DNA of 64,000 bases from Pollenia angustigena (lineage: Eukaryota; Arthropoda; Insecta; Diptera; Polleniidae): the NCBI GenBank assembly GCA_930367215.1, contig OV884060.1, positions 175,905,253 through 175,969,252 of the forward strand, read 5' to 3'. The notes beneath the pieces are model-generated. The model was given only the letters and a program-made list of their open reading frames with translations, was not told the origin of the DNA and ran no database searches. The position numbers and the translations under genes are program-made. Below are positions 1 to 10,602 of the stretch, piece after piece; positions within the stretch are counted from its first letter, which is position 1, and every line of letters begins with the position of its first letter.

Positions 1-1998
1 CACTAACATGGGTGTCTTGGGTCGGGGAGTTTCACTAAGCTTAATTTTAACACGACCAGTTTCGGGTGAGTACACGGGTGAGTAGCGTCCTGATTTCGGT
101 GATGAAGATATGTATGGTTGATTGGGATCATTGTTATTGGGTTCTAGTTGCTGAGGTTGCTGGCTGTATTTGGAGGCTCTGGGTGATTGAGGTGGGGGAT
201 ACCTGGGTGAAATGGGATAATATTCATGGGGAGCTTGTAATTGTGAATTCGGGCGACTGTTTTCTGGTTCTTCAGCATGGGCAGTTGCATTGCCATTGCC
301 ATTAGCATTACCATTGCCGTTAAGTAATGGTTCGTTTTGACTGGGACCATCTTTAGTATCGGCATCATAAGGTTTAGAGCCATTAATGGGTTTAGCCATA
401 TCGGATTTTGTTTTTTCTCCTATTAAAGGTACATGCTCAGGTACACCATTGCGCAAAGGTTTGCCCAATTGTTTCTTGTCCATGTCCACCAATTCAGTTT
501 GAGGATTTTCGGGATCATTACGATTGCCGCTGTGTTTGCAGCGTTTAATGGCTACATAAAGCAATAAGCCAATTACTATGAGACCAATAACTCCCAAAAG
601 GAAGTAGGTTGCATTGCTATCTTCCTTGTCTTCACCCATTTTAGCATGAGCCACAGCGTCAGTTTCGGGACCTTCGGTAGTTGACTCGTTGCCTTCACCC
701 AAGGTGGGTACGTCTACTACTTTAATTTCTTCTTCTTCAACCTCAGGTTCTTCAGTACTAGGTCTAGGTTGCTCATCACCATCGAATATACCCAAAGAGT
801 GATGGAAGATATCAGGATTAACAGCTGGCTCTTCGATGGGCTTTTTATCATCCAAGTCATCTTCATCATTTTCTTCCTTGGTATCGGGTATATCAAAATC
901 ATCCGTAATAACTTGTTCACGATGTATAGCAGGAATAAACAACATACCACCACCACTGCCAGAACCTTCATCTTCTTCCTCGGGCATTTCAGTGGTTACT
1001 TCATCCACAAGAGACGACTGAGTGCTGGTTTCAAGCATGTCCAAAGACAAATTCAGTTCACTTAAATCACCAGAACCTTCAATGTCATTCAAATTGGTAA
1101 GGGCAGAACTATGAGCACTAGTCGTCTTTTTGGTGTTGGTATCAATGGGCAGAAAATCTTTGCCCAATTCTTCTTCGTCTTGTACCTCATCACCGGAAGC
1201 TTCAAATGGCTGATCGCCCATCATTAATTCATTTTCTTCTTCGTCAGCAACATTGTAACCTGGTCTCTTCTCCTTTTCGCATACCGCCGACTGTTTAACT
1301 TGTAACCAAGATTTACCTTTGTATAGGGCAGGATAGGAACATTTCACTGGAAATTCCATAAAGACATGACGCTCTTGTAACCAATTACGCACTTCCAAAG
1401 TTTCACAAGAACAGTTTATTTGATTGTGGGCCAATTCCAAAGACTGCAACTGATTTAGTTTGGTAAATTCAAGTGGCAAGTTGGTAATGTCATTGTGCTG
1501 CAAATTCAAAGATTGAACATGTTGTGGCAACTTCGTCAATTTAGAGGAGTTAATGCGATTGTGCTTAAGATTAAGCTTCTTGATGCGTCTGCCTAAATGA
1601 CCGATTTCGTGCAATTCGTTGTGCGACAAATCAATGGAAGTGAGATCATGGAGTTTTTCCAATGAATGTGCCAAACGAGTTAAATTTAAAAATGACAAAT
1701 CTATGGAATGTATGGGCAGTGTAGCCGCCAAGGCCTCCTCTGCCTTAAGGCCCTTAAGAGACGAGCATTTGGCGTGTAAAAATTGCTTGTGTGTATTGTG
1801 GGCTAAAGCACAGTGACAGTCTTGGGGACACAAGTAGTTTTCATCAGCCTTAAGATCTGCAGGTGACAGGGAACTGTCGGCAGCATTTGTGTTAGTGTTT
1901 GGTGGAGTGGGTGTAGCCACAACCAATGAGCATAGTAAAAGGCTTAAAAAGGTTAAGGACAATTTATAAGATTGTCTCGTCGTTGCTGAACTCGTCAT
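1..1998 (-). CDS. wdp: windpipe-like LRR transmembrane proteoglycan, 3' end beyond the window
   Basis: The minus strand is open for 666 codons from the ATG at 1996-1998 to the window edge. Residues 1-~29 form a signal peptide with a leucine-rich core. A cysteine cluster (C-P-x-D-C-x-C, ~56-78) is an LRRNT cap, ~90-185 hold leucine-rich repeats (LxxLDLSxN-type), and ~190-235 a cysteine-containing LRRCT cap. A long acidic linker follows, then a membrane helix at ~464-483 ending in K-R-C-K, then a Pro/Asn/Gln-rich cytoplasmic tail. Ser-Gly sites in acidic context at residues 268, 309, 346 and 348 suit glycosaminoglycan attachment. Drosophila windpipe is a chondroitin-sulfate proteoglycan with this architecture, known as a modulator of JAK/STAT and Hedgehog signalling. 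The basic C-terminal segment (V-K-I-K-L-x-E-T-P) also fits my recollection of windpipe. The start was chosen because it directly precedes the signal peptide and follows a CAA-rich leader ending CAAAATG. No intron lies within the visible coding part. Confidence 0.85.
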   Translation of the reverse strand, partial: MTSSATTRQSYKLSLTFLSLLLCSLVVATPTPPNTNTNAADSSLSPADLKADENYLCPQDCHCALAHNTHKQFLHAKCSSLKGLKAEEALAATLPIHSIDLSFLNLTRLAHSLEKLHDLTSIDLSHNELHEIGHLGRRIKKLNLKHNRINSSKLTKLPQHVQSLNLQHNDITNLPLEFTKLNQLQSLELAHNQINCSCETLEVRNWLQERHVFMEFPVKCSYPALYKGKSWLQVKQSAVCEKEKRPGYNVADEEENELMMGDQPFEASGDEVQDEEELGKDFLPIDTNTKKTTSAHSSALTNLNDIEGSGDLSELNLSLDMLETSTQSSLVDEVTTEMPEEEDEGSGSGGGMLFIPAIHREQVITDDFDIPDTKEENDEDDLDDKKPIEEPAVNPDIFHHSLGIFDGDEQPRPSTEEPEVEEEEIKVVDVPTLGEGNESTTEGPETDAVAHAKMGEDKEDSNATYFLLGVIGLIVIGLLLYVAIKRCKHSGNRNDPENPQTELVDMDKKQLGKPLRNGVPEHVPLIGEKTKSDMAKPINGSKPYDADTKDGPSQNEPLLNGNGNANGNGNATAHAEEPENSRPNSQLQAPHEYYPISPRYPPPQSPRASKYSQQPQQLEPNNNDPNQPYISSSPKSGRYSPVYSPETGRVKIKLSETPRPKTPMLV

Positions 1999-3469
1999 TT
2001 TGTTGTTGTTGTTGTTCTCTAGTGGCTCTTCTCTCGCTCTCGCTCTCTACCTTTTACTTTCCCTCTTCTGGCTAAAGTTGATTTTGTTAAAGATAAAGTT
2101 GGGAAAATATTTCGGCAGTATGGGAAACTCCTGTAAGTTATTTAAGCTAAAAAGAGACAAAAAATTGATATAAATTGTTAGTTTTTAAAAAATATTTTTC
2201 GATAGACATAGATAACAACAATACTTGTCCAAACTAACTTATTTCTACCACTGCAAATATCTGACTAATTTTGGTTCTACTACTGGCAATATTATCAACC
2301 CATATTGGCCATAAAGTATTTATTTTTATTTATTTTTTTTTTTATATTAAAAGAGTTTACACACTTTTAAAAACACGTAAAAATAATTATTTTTTTGGTA
2401 TTAGAGTTACGTCATTTCCAGATGTACTTAGTACATTTTGCCAATACGAACAAATGAACGAATACATTCAATTCGTTAGGAATTCTCCGGTTTCTCTATT
2501 TTTTTAACTGTCAACTGATAAGAGTTCTTCTTTTTTATTTATTTTCCAGATTGTTTTTAGCTGCGATTTCACTTGTAAGCGTTATCGGGTTTCGTATGTG
2601 TGTATATCTTGTGTATAGATTTCATTATCAATTTTTTTAATACTTAGTTAATACTACATTTTACGATTCGAGTTTCGCTAAAAATATCTTATGAAAAAAA
2701 AAAATTGATTTCAAAGTATTGTTTTCTGGTCTATACCCGTACATTTCTTGTTACTATAGCAAACCCCAGTAATAATGTGTATGAGTTTTTTAAAAGCCAT
2801 TTTTTTAAGTTTTCAGTTCTTAATTTTAATTTGTTGACGTCCGTATTATGACATCAGTTTTTTTACTAGTTGGGTGATAATTGTAATGAAGTTGATATTT
2901 TAAAATCTGCTAACAATAAATTTGTCATTTATGGTCGAGTATTCGTTAGTTTTGCTAAAACTGATTGATTTGTTTGCAACATTTTGAATAAATGTTTTGA
3001 CTTTTTTTTTTTTGTTTTCTTCTATATGATAATGAGTCAGTGTTTTTTTTAATAAACGTGTTAGATTTTGAAATTTAAAAATAGATAGTGTAAAAGGTAT
3101 GCTAATTAATTCAAGTTAAATTTGGTATCAGAAGGTAATGGAGAGCCAATAAATAGATATGATGTATATAGAGTGCAAGGGTATTTATTTATGGCTTAAC
3201 TTAAGGAAATAACAGAAATTGATGGGTAAAATGAAGGTTACTAGTGTTTGCCTAGTAGTCGAAATTCGACCATTGTTATTTTTGCATATATGAAGAAATC
3301 ATACATATAAGTATATATTAATTTACATATTTCGAAAATTTGTTTTTTTTCGTCTTAGTGGATCGATTTGGCGAGGGACTAGCCTCCGGTACATATGTTA
3401 TCTTGCACTCAAGTCAGTAAAATTTTAATTAAATATTGTTAATTCAATAATATAAAAAAAATCAGAGAG
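1999..3469. other. upstream flank or 5' intron of windpipe, no gene seen
   Basis: AT-rich DNA with homopolymer T and A runs and no convincing coding frame or bounded repeat. It probably contains untranslated leader or first-intron sequence of windpipe, but I could not pick out splice sites with confidence. Confidence 0.4.
2026..2049 (-). promoter_or_regulatory. GAGAG-rich tract upstream of windpipe
   Basis: On the minus strand this reads as repeated GAGAGCGAGAG about 30-50 nt before the windpipe start codon. GAGA-type tracts bind Trl/GAF or CLAMP in flies and are common in 5' leaders and promoters. Whether it is transcribed leader or promoter cannot be told, since no initiator or TATA element is evident. 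Confidence 0.3.
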
Positions 3470-3675
3470 TACCAAATATAAGAAACAAAAAAAAAACCAA
3501 AAAGTCTCATCTTATAGTGTCTCAATTACTCTGGAGCCTGCATGTGAAATTTTATGTTTCTATGTTCACCAGTTTAAGTTTAAGAACGAAAAAGTACCAA
3601 AAATATCCCTCTTGCAGATTTTCATTCACTCAGGACCTTGCATGTTTAATTTTTTACTTCTGGGTCCAATGTTAA

Positions 3676-3969
3676 GGTGTATGTAGACGACATGTTTTTT
3701 ACATCTGACTTGTCAATTTTTCAAGTCACATGTAATTGTGCATGTCTGTCAAAATAGCTGTTTTACAGAAGGTTTATAATATTCGGTCACAAACGTACAT
3801 GTAATTTGCTTCTGACATTGTCTCTGTTTTTTTCGCATAGTTGTTGCAAAATCCAAAATAAAAATGCCGCCACAAAAATTTTCATTTACGCCATAAAATA
3901 ACTTAGCCATCTTAACATATATTTTTTTTTAATTCAAAGATACCAATTTAGGATATTATAATGAAACGG

Positions 3970-4004
<35 letters not shown>

Positions 4005-4305
4005 ATAAATTCTATTCAATGGTGGGATGATCATACATGTCTCGGTATTGTAAAATATTAACTTCAGCCGGCTAATGATTCCGTCAATAGTGGAGGACGC
4101 TGCCGGTTTCTTCTCGGCATAGATTTCTGATGCCGGATGGTTTGTCAGAAGAAAATAGAGCACGCTCTAATTGAAATTTTGTCAGAACACTTTGCATCTG
4201 ACTTTTACAAAAGCAAAGTTAAAAAGGTAACACACGACATGTATGTATTTTGCAGTGGGAAATTTGACATGTCAGATAACAAAGACATGCCGTGTATGGT
4301 CGCCT
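3676..4305. mobile_element. 630-bp MITE with TTAA duplication
   Basis: The ends are imperfect inverted repeats. The left reads 'ggtgtatgtagacgacatg' and then 'atctgacttgtcaa'; the reverse complement of the right reads 'ggcgaccatacacggcatg' and then 'atctgacatgtcaa'. TTAA is present at 3672-3675 and 4306-4309. Removing the insert restores the tandem unit 'ccaatgttaacgaaaatt', as in neighbouring units. TTAA suggests piggyBac-like mobilisation, though a 3-bp TAA (PIF/Harbinger) duplication is also possible. It has no transposase and a (TA)n tract inside. Confidence 0.7.
3974..4003. repeat. (TA)n microsatellite
   Basis: About 14 consecutive TA dinucleotides inside the 3676-4305 element. Confidence 0.9.
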
Positions 4306-4979
4306 TTAACGAAAATTAAAAAAGTACCAGTTGAAGAACAAAAAAGTACCAAAAATATCCCTTTTGCAGATTCTCATTCGCTCAGGAATTACATGTCTAA
4401 TTTTATGTTCATAGGTCCAATATTAACGTGAACACAAAAAGTACAAGTTAAAGAACTAAAAAGCACCAAAAAGATCCCTCTTACAGATTCTCGTTTCGCT
4501 CTGGACCTTGCATGTTTGATTTTATGTTTTTAGGTCAAATATTAACGAAAATTTAAAAAAAGTACAAATTGTAGAAAGTTACAGAATGTACCAACAAAAA
4601 ATTCACTTAACTAACCGTTTACTAAGTTCAGAATTATGTATTTCCATTTATATTTTTGAAAATCTCCTACTGTGCGACACTTGCTGCGTTTAGAGAACTG
4701 GTGAATAAACTTTCAATAAGAATTGTTTGGCAGAAACTCATAATGATGGTCCAAAATTGTATTATTTTGTCGAGTTTTGAGAGTGAATGAAGATGATGGA
4801 GGTTTGTGTATGTCATGGATTTTCCGTTACGAAATTTCCTAACGAGTTCTTTTTTGTTTAAATTCAATAACATTTATGAGAAACTTTTACAGAACATTTG
4901 AGAATGTGAGAGTAATTTTTAGAACAGATTCTTTAAAGTAGACACCGACAAACACATACATTGAACAATTGTAATAGTA

Positions 4980-5999
4980 CAGAGTGGGACAAAAGTCACG
5001 CGTGGGTGTAAAAATTTATTATTATTTTTTCAGATTTTTTTACCGAAGCGTGTTAACGACCGAGCAACAAGCCAATGGGCATTACATTTTACGGATGCAA
5101 CGCGCATATACAAATTATTTCAACACCAGAAATGCAGCTAGCCAAACTAATTAATCGTTTAATGGCACGTTTCCGAAAACAATGTGCAGAGCCAGACTTG
5201 TCACGATCAGGAAGACCGAGAATAGCACGGAAACAAGTGAATATTGATTGTGTACGGGAGACTGTTGAAGTACATCCAGAAACTTCAACGCGAAGATGTT
5301 CTGGACAACTAGGCATCTCTAGAAATCATTTTGATGTATTTCATAACGTCATTTACGCATGCACCCATTTAAGGTCCAATTGTCCCAACGACTTTTACCA
5401 TTTTACTACCATTACAAACTAACTTGGGAAACACGCTTCTTGGAGTTGTGCGCAGAAAATAACGAGTTTCTTAACAATTTAATAATGAGTGTTGAATATT
5501 TTCAATGGGGCTATATTAAAGAACGAGCGTATGTTAAAAAGCTCCAAACTGCACAGAAAAAATTCTCCGGAATTTTTTTTTTTTTTTTTTTTTTCAATTT
5601 AATCATAAATCAAAAATAAAATCACTTTGAATATAAAATTTATTCAAGTTTACTTGCTGCAGAAAATGATGTTAATATCAAAAAATATTTAATTGTTACT
5701 ATTAATTTGATTAAATGTTTAGCAGTAACTTTTAATTAATCTTACAAATTTTGTAATAAAAATCCATTTTGTGTGTATAGAGCAGCTAGCTATAACTGAT
5801 CTATACTATGCTGTGCTTACAGCAAGGGAAATAGAACCTGCAACTTTGCGTGTAGTTACGCAAAACGCTTGTTTAAGAGCCCAATTGTGCATCGATGATT
5901 CTTCAGAACTAAAATTTTTATCATACAAAGTTATTATTACATATTATTTTAAAAAAAATTATTTAATTTTACACGCAGGCGTGTCTTTTGACCACCCTG
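4980..5999 (+). mobile_element. degenerate Tc1/mariner-superfamily element, 1.02 kb, TA duplication
   Basis: The inverted ends correspond: left 'cagagtgggacaaaagtcac', and the reverse complement of the right 'cagggtggtcaaaagacac'. TA flanks both sides (4978-4979, 6000-6001). Inside, in the plus orientation, are pieces of one transposase: a helix-turn-helix linker with R-S-G-R-P-R (~5195-5320), the segment H-P-F-K-V-Q-L-S-Q (5359 on), a damaged I-M-S-x-E catalytic region (~5485), and a C-terminal piece ending near 5920. I recognise the family as the insect DDE_3 transposases with an N-terminal DUF4817 domain. Most of the catalytic core is deleted or frameshifted, so it is inactive. Both ends survive, so it could once have moved in trans. 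Confidence 0.8.
5075..5920 (+). pseudogene. transposase remnant (DUF4817 / DDE_3 mariner-like)
   Basis: Fragments in at least three frames line up in the expected order for this family: the recognition-domain linker (R-S-G-R-P-R...V-x-V-H-P-E-T-S-T-R-R), an L-G-I-S-R segment, the H-P-x-K-V-Q-L motif, a degraded first-aspartate region, and a C-terminal helix with E-I-x-P-A-T-L...R-A-x-L-C-I. The second aspartate motif (QQDGAT-type) and third acidic residue are missing. Expected full length is ~330-380 residues, and roughly half remains. Related fragments at 22430-22700 and 62850-63012 hold other parts of the same family. Confidence 0.75.
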
Positions 6000-6145
6000 T
6001 ATAAGTGAATACAGAAATCAATGTAAGAAGTGCTACCAAGAGGGTTTTTTTTTATTGATTATATGAATCAGGCATGATAAATGAGAAAACCAATATCGTA
6101 CCAACGAACTTTTAAAATCGTACTTTTTCGGTCCCAATAGTACTA

Positions 6146-6387
6146 ATGACCGTAATTTCTACAAACAGATATCTAGTCGTGTTCATACCTAACAGTTCTA
6201 TTTACCTATCCATTACCACAATTTTGGAAATTTAAACGTTAATTTAACCTACGTGAATTAACTATCGGAAATCGGTGGTGTAAAATGCATTACACTTTAA
6301 CCCGTAGGTACGAAATACGGTTTAAAATTATGAAAATCATAGATACCTATACACAGCTAGATATCTATTTGTTGAAATTACGGGCAT
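6146..6387. mobile_element. 242-bp MITE nested in the hAT element
   Basis: The terminal inverted repeats are ~45 bp, with 'ccgtaatttctacaaa' on the left matching 'ccgtaatttcaacaaa' (reverse complement of the right). 'agatatctag' is conserved further in. TA flanks both ends (6144-6145, 6388-6389), consistent with a Tc1/mariner-mobilised MITE. Confidence 0.65.
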
Positions 6388-6751
6388 TAATCTTTTTTTA
6401 TAAATTTTTTTTATTTTATTTTTAAAAACAAACATTCAATACAACAAAAACAAAAGATACTTTTAATTCATTTGTACATTAATTATACATAATAATAGGG
6501 TGGGTAAAATTTTTTTCGCGTCAAAAGCACATCGCGATTCTTGTTCTATAAGTCATTCCAAGAAACTTTGCCAAAGAAGCCATACGTCAAAAAATAATTT
6601 CGAGCCCCGGATTTTTCAAAATATGTAGTTAGATTTCCAAAATATTCATGAATAGAGGCAAACAATTTGTATTTGATCTAGCCAGACCTGTTGCATGCGG
6701 TTTTTAGAGTCGAGAAATCCATTAATTTTAATTTTTGATTGCCGCCAGAGA

Positions 6752-6891
6752 GCGTTTTCATAATTTTTTTTTAGAATTTATCGTATTTTTTGTGGAAAAT
6801 TGACGAAAATTTCTCAAAATGCGTTTCATAATTTTTTTTTTAGAATTTATCGTATTTTTTGTGGAAAATTGACGAAAATTTCTCAAAATGC
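6752..6891. repeat. two-copy direct tandem duplication, ~69-bp period
   Basis: The block beginning 'ttcataattttttttt' and ending 'gaaaatttctcaaaatgc' is repeated immediately with one length difference in the T run. Near-identity implies a recent event, later than the host hAT insertion. Confidence 0.9.
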
Positions 6892-7563
6892 AATTTTAAT
6901 TTTTAAAAGAAAATAAAATTTTTACGCGTTCTAAAAATATGTTCGGACTTCATTTCCAAATTTATTGTGTTTACAATTTTCAATATATACTCAAGAAGCA
7001 GGAAAGGAGTAGAAAGTCCGAATATAAAATCTCCTTCAAAATAATAATGCAGTGGGCTTCCACTGTTCCAAAATTATGTTGATTACTTCTTAACGTGACA
7101 ACCACCTTGTTGAAGAATATTTGAAAATATTATTGAGGGGAATTCGTCTCTTCTACAATGTAGAAATTTTGCAGAAGTGGTTTCCAATATCTTTTAAAAA
7201 CTTTTCAATTTTATCAGAAAATGCAAACGTATATGCTGCCGCTGATCTAAATTTAGAATGTGGCATAAGCAATCGTTCTATCAACAAGTGCAAACATTTT
7301 TTCACAGTAGCGGATTTCAGTGTTTGGTGCAAATGGTCTTGCAAAAGAGCAAATGCAAAATATCATAGGTGTTTTATTAAATCCAATAATAAATTCATTG
7401 GACAGTAAATACGATTTGCCATTTAATATAAATTATAAATATGTAGGTTTGAAAAATTTGAAAATAGTACCAAATGAGTCAGGGGGGTACTAGCGTACTT
7501 TTTAGTTTCAAATTGTACCAAAAAAAGTACAATTGTACCAACTTTATCAACCCTGATATGAAT

Positions 7564-9321
7564 GTATTTAAATATAATTCCCAAATCTGCTAAATGGAAA
7601 CTATATATTTTAAACTAAATATTATTTTATAATTGTATTACATCTACAATGATTTAGAGGCATTGTTCATATCTGTATTAAAAAAATCATGAAAATATAA
7701 TCGATAACACAACAGTCTTGTGTAAAAGCTCAAGTTAGACTGATTGGCTTTATTCAAGATATGAGTGCACGTAGTGAAAAAGAGAACAAAAGCACGGTGC
7801 TTTAAAGGAACTAAATATGAATTATGGATATTACGTCCGTTAATACTCTGGTACAGACACAAATTAAAATTTTCTCTTCTTAAAAATTTTTCGAATTTAG
7901 TCAAAATTTTTAATATTTCTTAATCCAATTTTATTGAACACAATATAATATGTTTAAAAATAAAATTAAAAAAAAATATATTCCATAATAACCTTGTTAG
8001 TAATGCTCATATATGCATGAAATATATATTTTTTTATAGCAAATTGATATACTGTAAACTAATTGAAGTGGAATAATTGAAATTGCCACTAGACAGCAGC
8101 ATTAAAGAAGACTTTGTAAAGAATTTCACACTAGATCAAACAACTAGTTTCGAATATCAAGTTTTTCTTTAAAACAAAAAATCATTTAAAATCGCCACAC
8201 TTTTACTTCGTAATCGAAAATAATAATGAACAAACACCTCTTTCAGCAAATTATTTTCAGCAGCTGTCCAATGACCACAAAAGGCCATGTTGAGGATTCC
8301 AAGCCATTTGTCATACGTATTTTGACTTAATGATTTCACAAGAAACTTGATCAATTAAACTGGTTTATGTGAGCTGTAAATGAATTTCCAGGGAATATTT
8401 TCCATTTTTATTGGAATTGTGGGTGCTTGATCATAAAAAAGTAAAAATAAAACAAACCAACACTCAACAAAATCGTCTGAATACAACATACAACCTTTTT
8501 GTTATAATCAACTGCAAATACCAAATTGCTTTAAATTTTTTAAGTTAAATAGAAAAACTAGATGAAAAAACTTTAAAGAGACGTAAAATAAAAAAAGATC
8601 CCATCGCAGATGACATTTAGATAAAAATCAATCATTCAAGTCGCTTCAAACAAACGAAGACATGCACCGAGTGCAAAATAAAAACAGATCGTCATTTAAA
8701 TTGTTAATTAAGTTTAAAAAACAATTTAACAATGTTGTCAACCTGGTTTCAATCTTAAAGATATTTATGTATAAATGAAAACCCAGACGAATTCGCTGAT
8801 TAAGATGCACATGAGGTCTTAACAATGTACATAGATACATATGGCTGTTGTAAAGTGCAGTACAAGTGATCTAGTTGATTGTGTTTTGCTGATGCAGATC
8901 GGTTAAGTTCATCCAATGGCAATTTAAATGAGCTACAGTGGGCTAAATAAAGAGATAAATTTTGCAAACATTTAAGGATAAACATTTAGTGTAATTTTAA
9001 TAAAATTTTATAGCGAAAGTATGACAAGTATCTATTTGGTAGATAATAAAAGACAGAGTCCCATAATGCACTAAGAATTTCGTACTCTGACGAAATATTA
9101 GTACATCTGATGATCTGATTTTAATTTTACTAAATATTTAGCATGTTTTCGATAACTGAAAACTATTTCAGTAATCAAAAGTTAAAAAACGAAAGTTTCT
9201 AATTAAAATTTTCGATAAATAAAAGATCTTTACGAAATATTTATAATTAAAATTTTAAGAACCTTGTAGGATATTTTCTACTAAAATTTTATATAAATTT
9301 TCGATCAACTAAGTAAACAAT
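7564..9321. other. non-coding stretch without recognised features
   Basis: AT-rich sequence with scattered short ORFs (under 90 codons) lacking domains, start context or family resemblance. No paired inverted repeats with target duplications were found here. Confidence 0.4.
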
Positions 9322-9540
9322 ACCATTTGGTTTAAAGATTGACTATTGACTGCCAGTGCTGAGTGTAAAAAGTTAAAAATTTCTGAAGAAAAAGTGTGGT
9401 TACTATCGAAACATGTTAAATCAAACTGTCCGTAGGTTCAAGACCGGGTTCGGTAAAGAATAAAAAATTATCAAAAAGTTTTAGTTTATTTTATGTTGTA
9501 AAATTCCTTTCTTCATAAACATAATTTAATGAAGATTAAA
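9322..9540 (+). repeat. SINE-like interspersed repeat, copy 1
   Basis: It is colinear with 33582-33826. Both start 'atttggtttaa.gattg', share 'gactattgac' and 'cgaaacatgt', and end 'tcctttcttcataaa' then 'ataatttaatgaa'. A B-box-like 'ggttcaagacc' lies at 9435-9445, preceded by 'gtgtggttactatcg', which resembles a tRNA D-arm/A-box. This copy is the more decayed of the two. Pol III origin is inferred from the box spacing only. Confidence 0.55.
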
Positions 9541-10602
9541 AATTATCGAAAGTTTTCGAAATTCAAAAGTTTCTAAAGGAAACTAGTATAGAAAATTTAA
9601 TTGAAAGCTTTTTAAGAAGAATTTTCAAAGTTTCAAAATTTTTATCATTAAAGTTCTTGATTTGAGCCACTGTGCATCAGTTAAAAATATCGATTTATCA
9701 AAGAAAGCCACAAAATCTCCCCACTTAATTACTAGTATTAGCAGATTTAAAAAATAATAATAAAAAAATATCCGGCATTAAACACTTGGAAAAACATTAA
9801 TATTTATAAATATTTGCTAGTAGCAAAACACCAGCAGAAAACACAAATTTGTCATAAAAATTTTACAAAATTAACAGCTTTAAAAATTGTTAAAGAAATT
9901 TCCTTCACGCAGGCCATTAAGAGAAAAGAGAAAGCTATGAACATTTTTAATACTATCAATAAAAAAAAAATAAAAAACTAATGATAATTTTAAAGGTGCC
10001 AATAATATAAAATAAAACAAATTAAACCACGTAATCCTGGTTGTTTGTCTTAATGTCATTAACAGCATTCAGTCACATGTCACTGGGAAAAGTATTTAAC
10101 AAAAACAAAATAAGAAACAGATTTACAAATTATTTGGATTTAAAAAAACAACAAATCTCCTCATTTGTCTTGCAATAGAAAACACAATAGACACACACCT
10201 ATTTTTGTTTCTCTAATGTGTAAATGACTAAATAAATACAGCCTTAAGATAACAACATGCAACAAGTCTGCTTAGCCATTGAAGAAAAGATTTGTACGGA
10301 TTTGTTATGATAAACAAATGTCATGCCAACAACATTAAAGATTTGCCATTATTTTGATAACGCTGATCGTGAGCAACAACTGCCACGTCAACAGCAGCAG
10401 CAACAACAGTTGCAACACCATAAAAACACCATATTTGTCAAAGTTGTCATCTATTGACCATTTATTGTTAAATCAATTTTAACAGCTGTTATTTGCTCGC
10501 AAACAATACACAACTGCAATAATAGAATTATTAACAGTTTACACTGAAAATAATAAACTCTTATACATTTTTGCCAATTAAATTTTAGTAATTAAATTAA
10601 AT
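9541..10602. other. non-coding DNA with 'gaaaattttc'-type low complexity
   Basis: It contains many short motifs such as 'tttcgaaa' and 'aaaattttc', similar to those at 9150-9310 and 11346-11860, and a CAG/CAA-rich patch near 10390-10415. No coding frame is supported. Confidence 0.4.

Larger units (their letters stand above)
3470..4570. repeat. diverged ~115-bp tandem repeat, split by a MITE
   Basis: The units share 'agtaccaaaaatatccc', then 'cagattctcattcgctcagg', 'ccttgcatgt' and 'ggtccaatattaac'. One to two diverged units lie at 3470-3675 and two more at 4306-4560. The array is interrupted by the TTAA-flanked insertion 3676-4305. The units keep the same order on both sides, so the array is older than the insertion. 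Confidence 0.7.
6069..7555. mobile_element. non-autonomous hAT-like element, 1.49 kb, 8-bp TSD
   Basis: It is bounded by the exact duplication ATATGAAT (6061-6068 and 7556-7563). Left end 'caggcatgataaatg', right end (reverse complement) 'cagggttgataaagttgg'. Subterminal regions are enriched in 'gtacc' and 'gtact' words, perhaps transposase-binding sites. A CAG terminus with an 8-bp TSD is the hAT signature. No hAT transposase was recognised. A MITE (6146-6387) and a 69-bp duplication lie within. A 95-codon ORF at 7121-7408 has no recognisable domain. Confidence 0.8.

Noticed and set aside
66..1065. Several ORFs of 60-98 codons on both strands across the left kilobase
   Set aside because: They overlap the continuous 666-codon windpipe frame and are its shadows in other frames.
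5089..5316. Minus-strand 75-codon ORF
   Set aside because: It is antisense to the recognisable transposase segment with the R-S-G-R-P-R motif.
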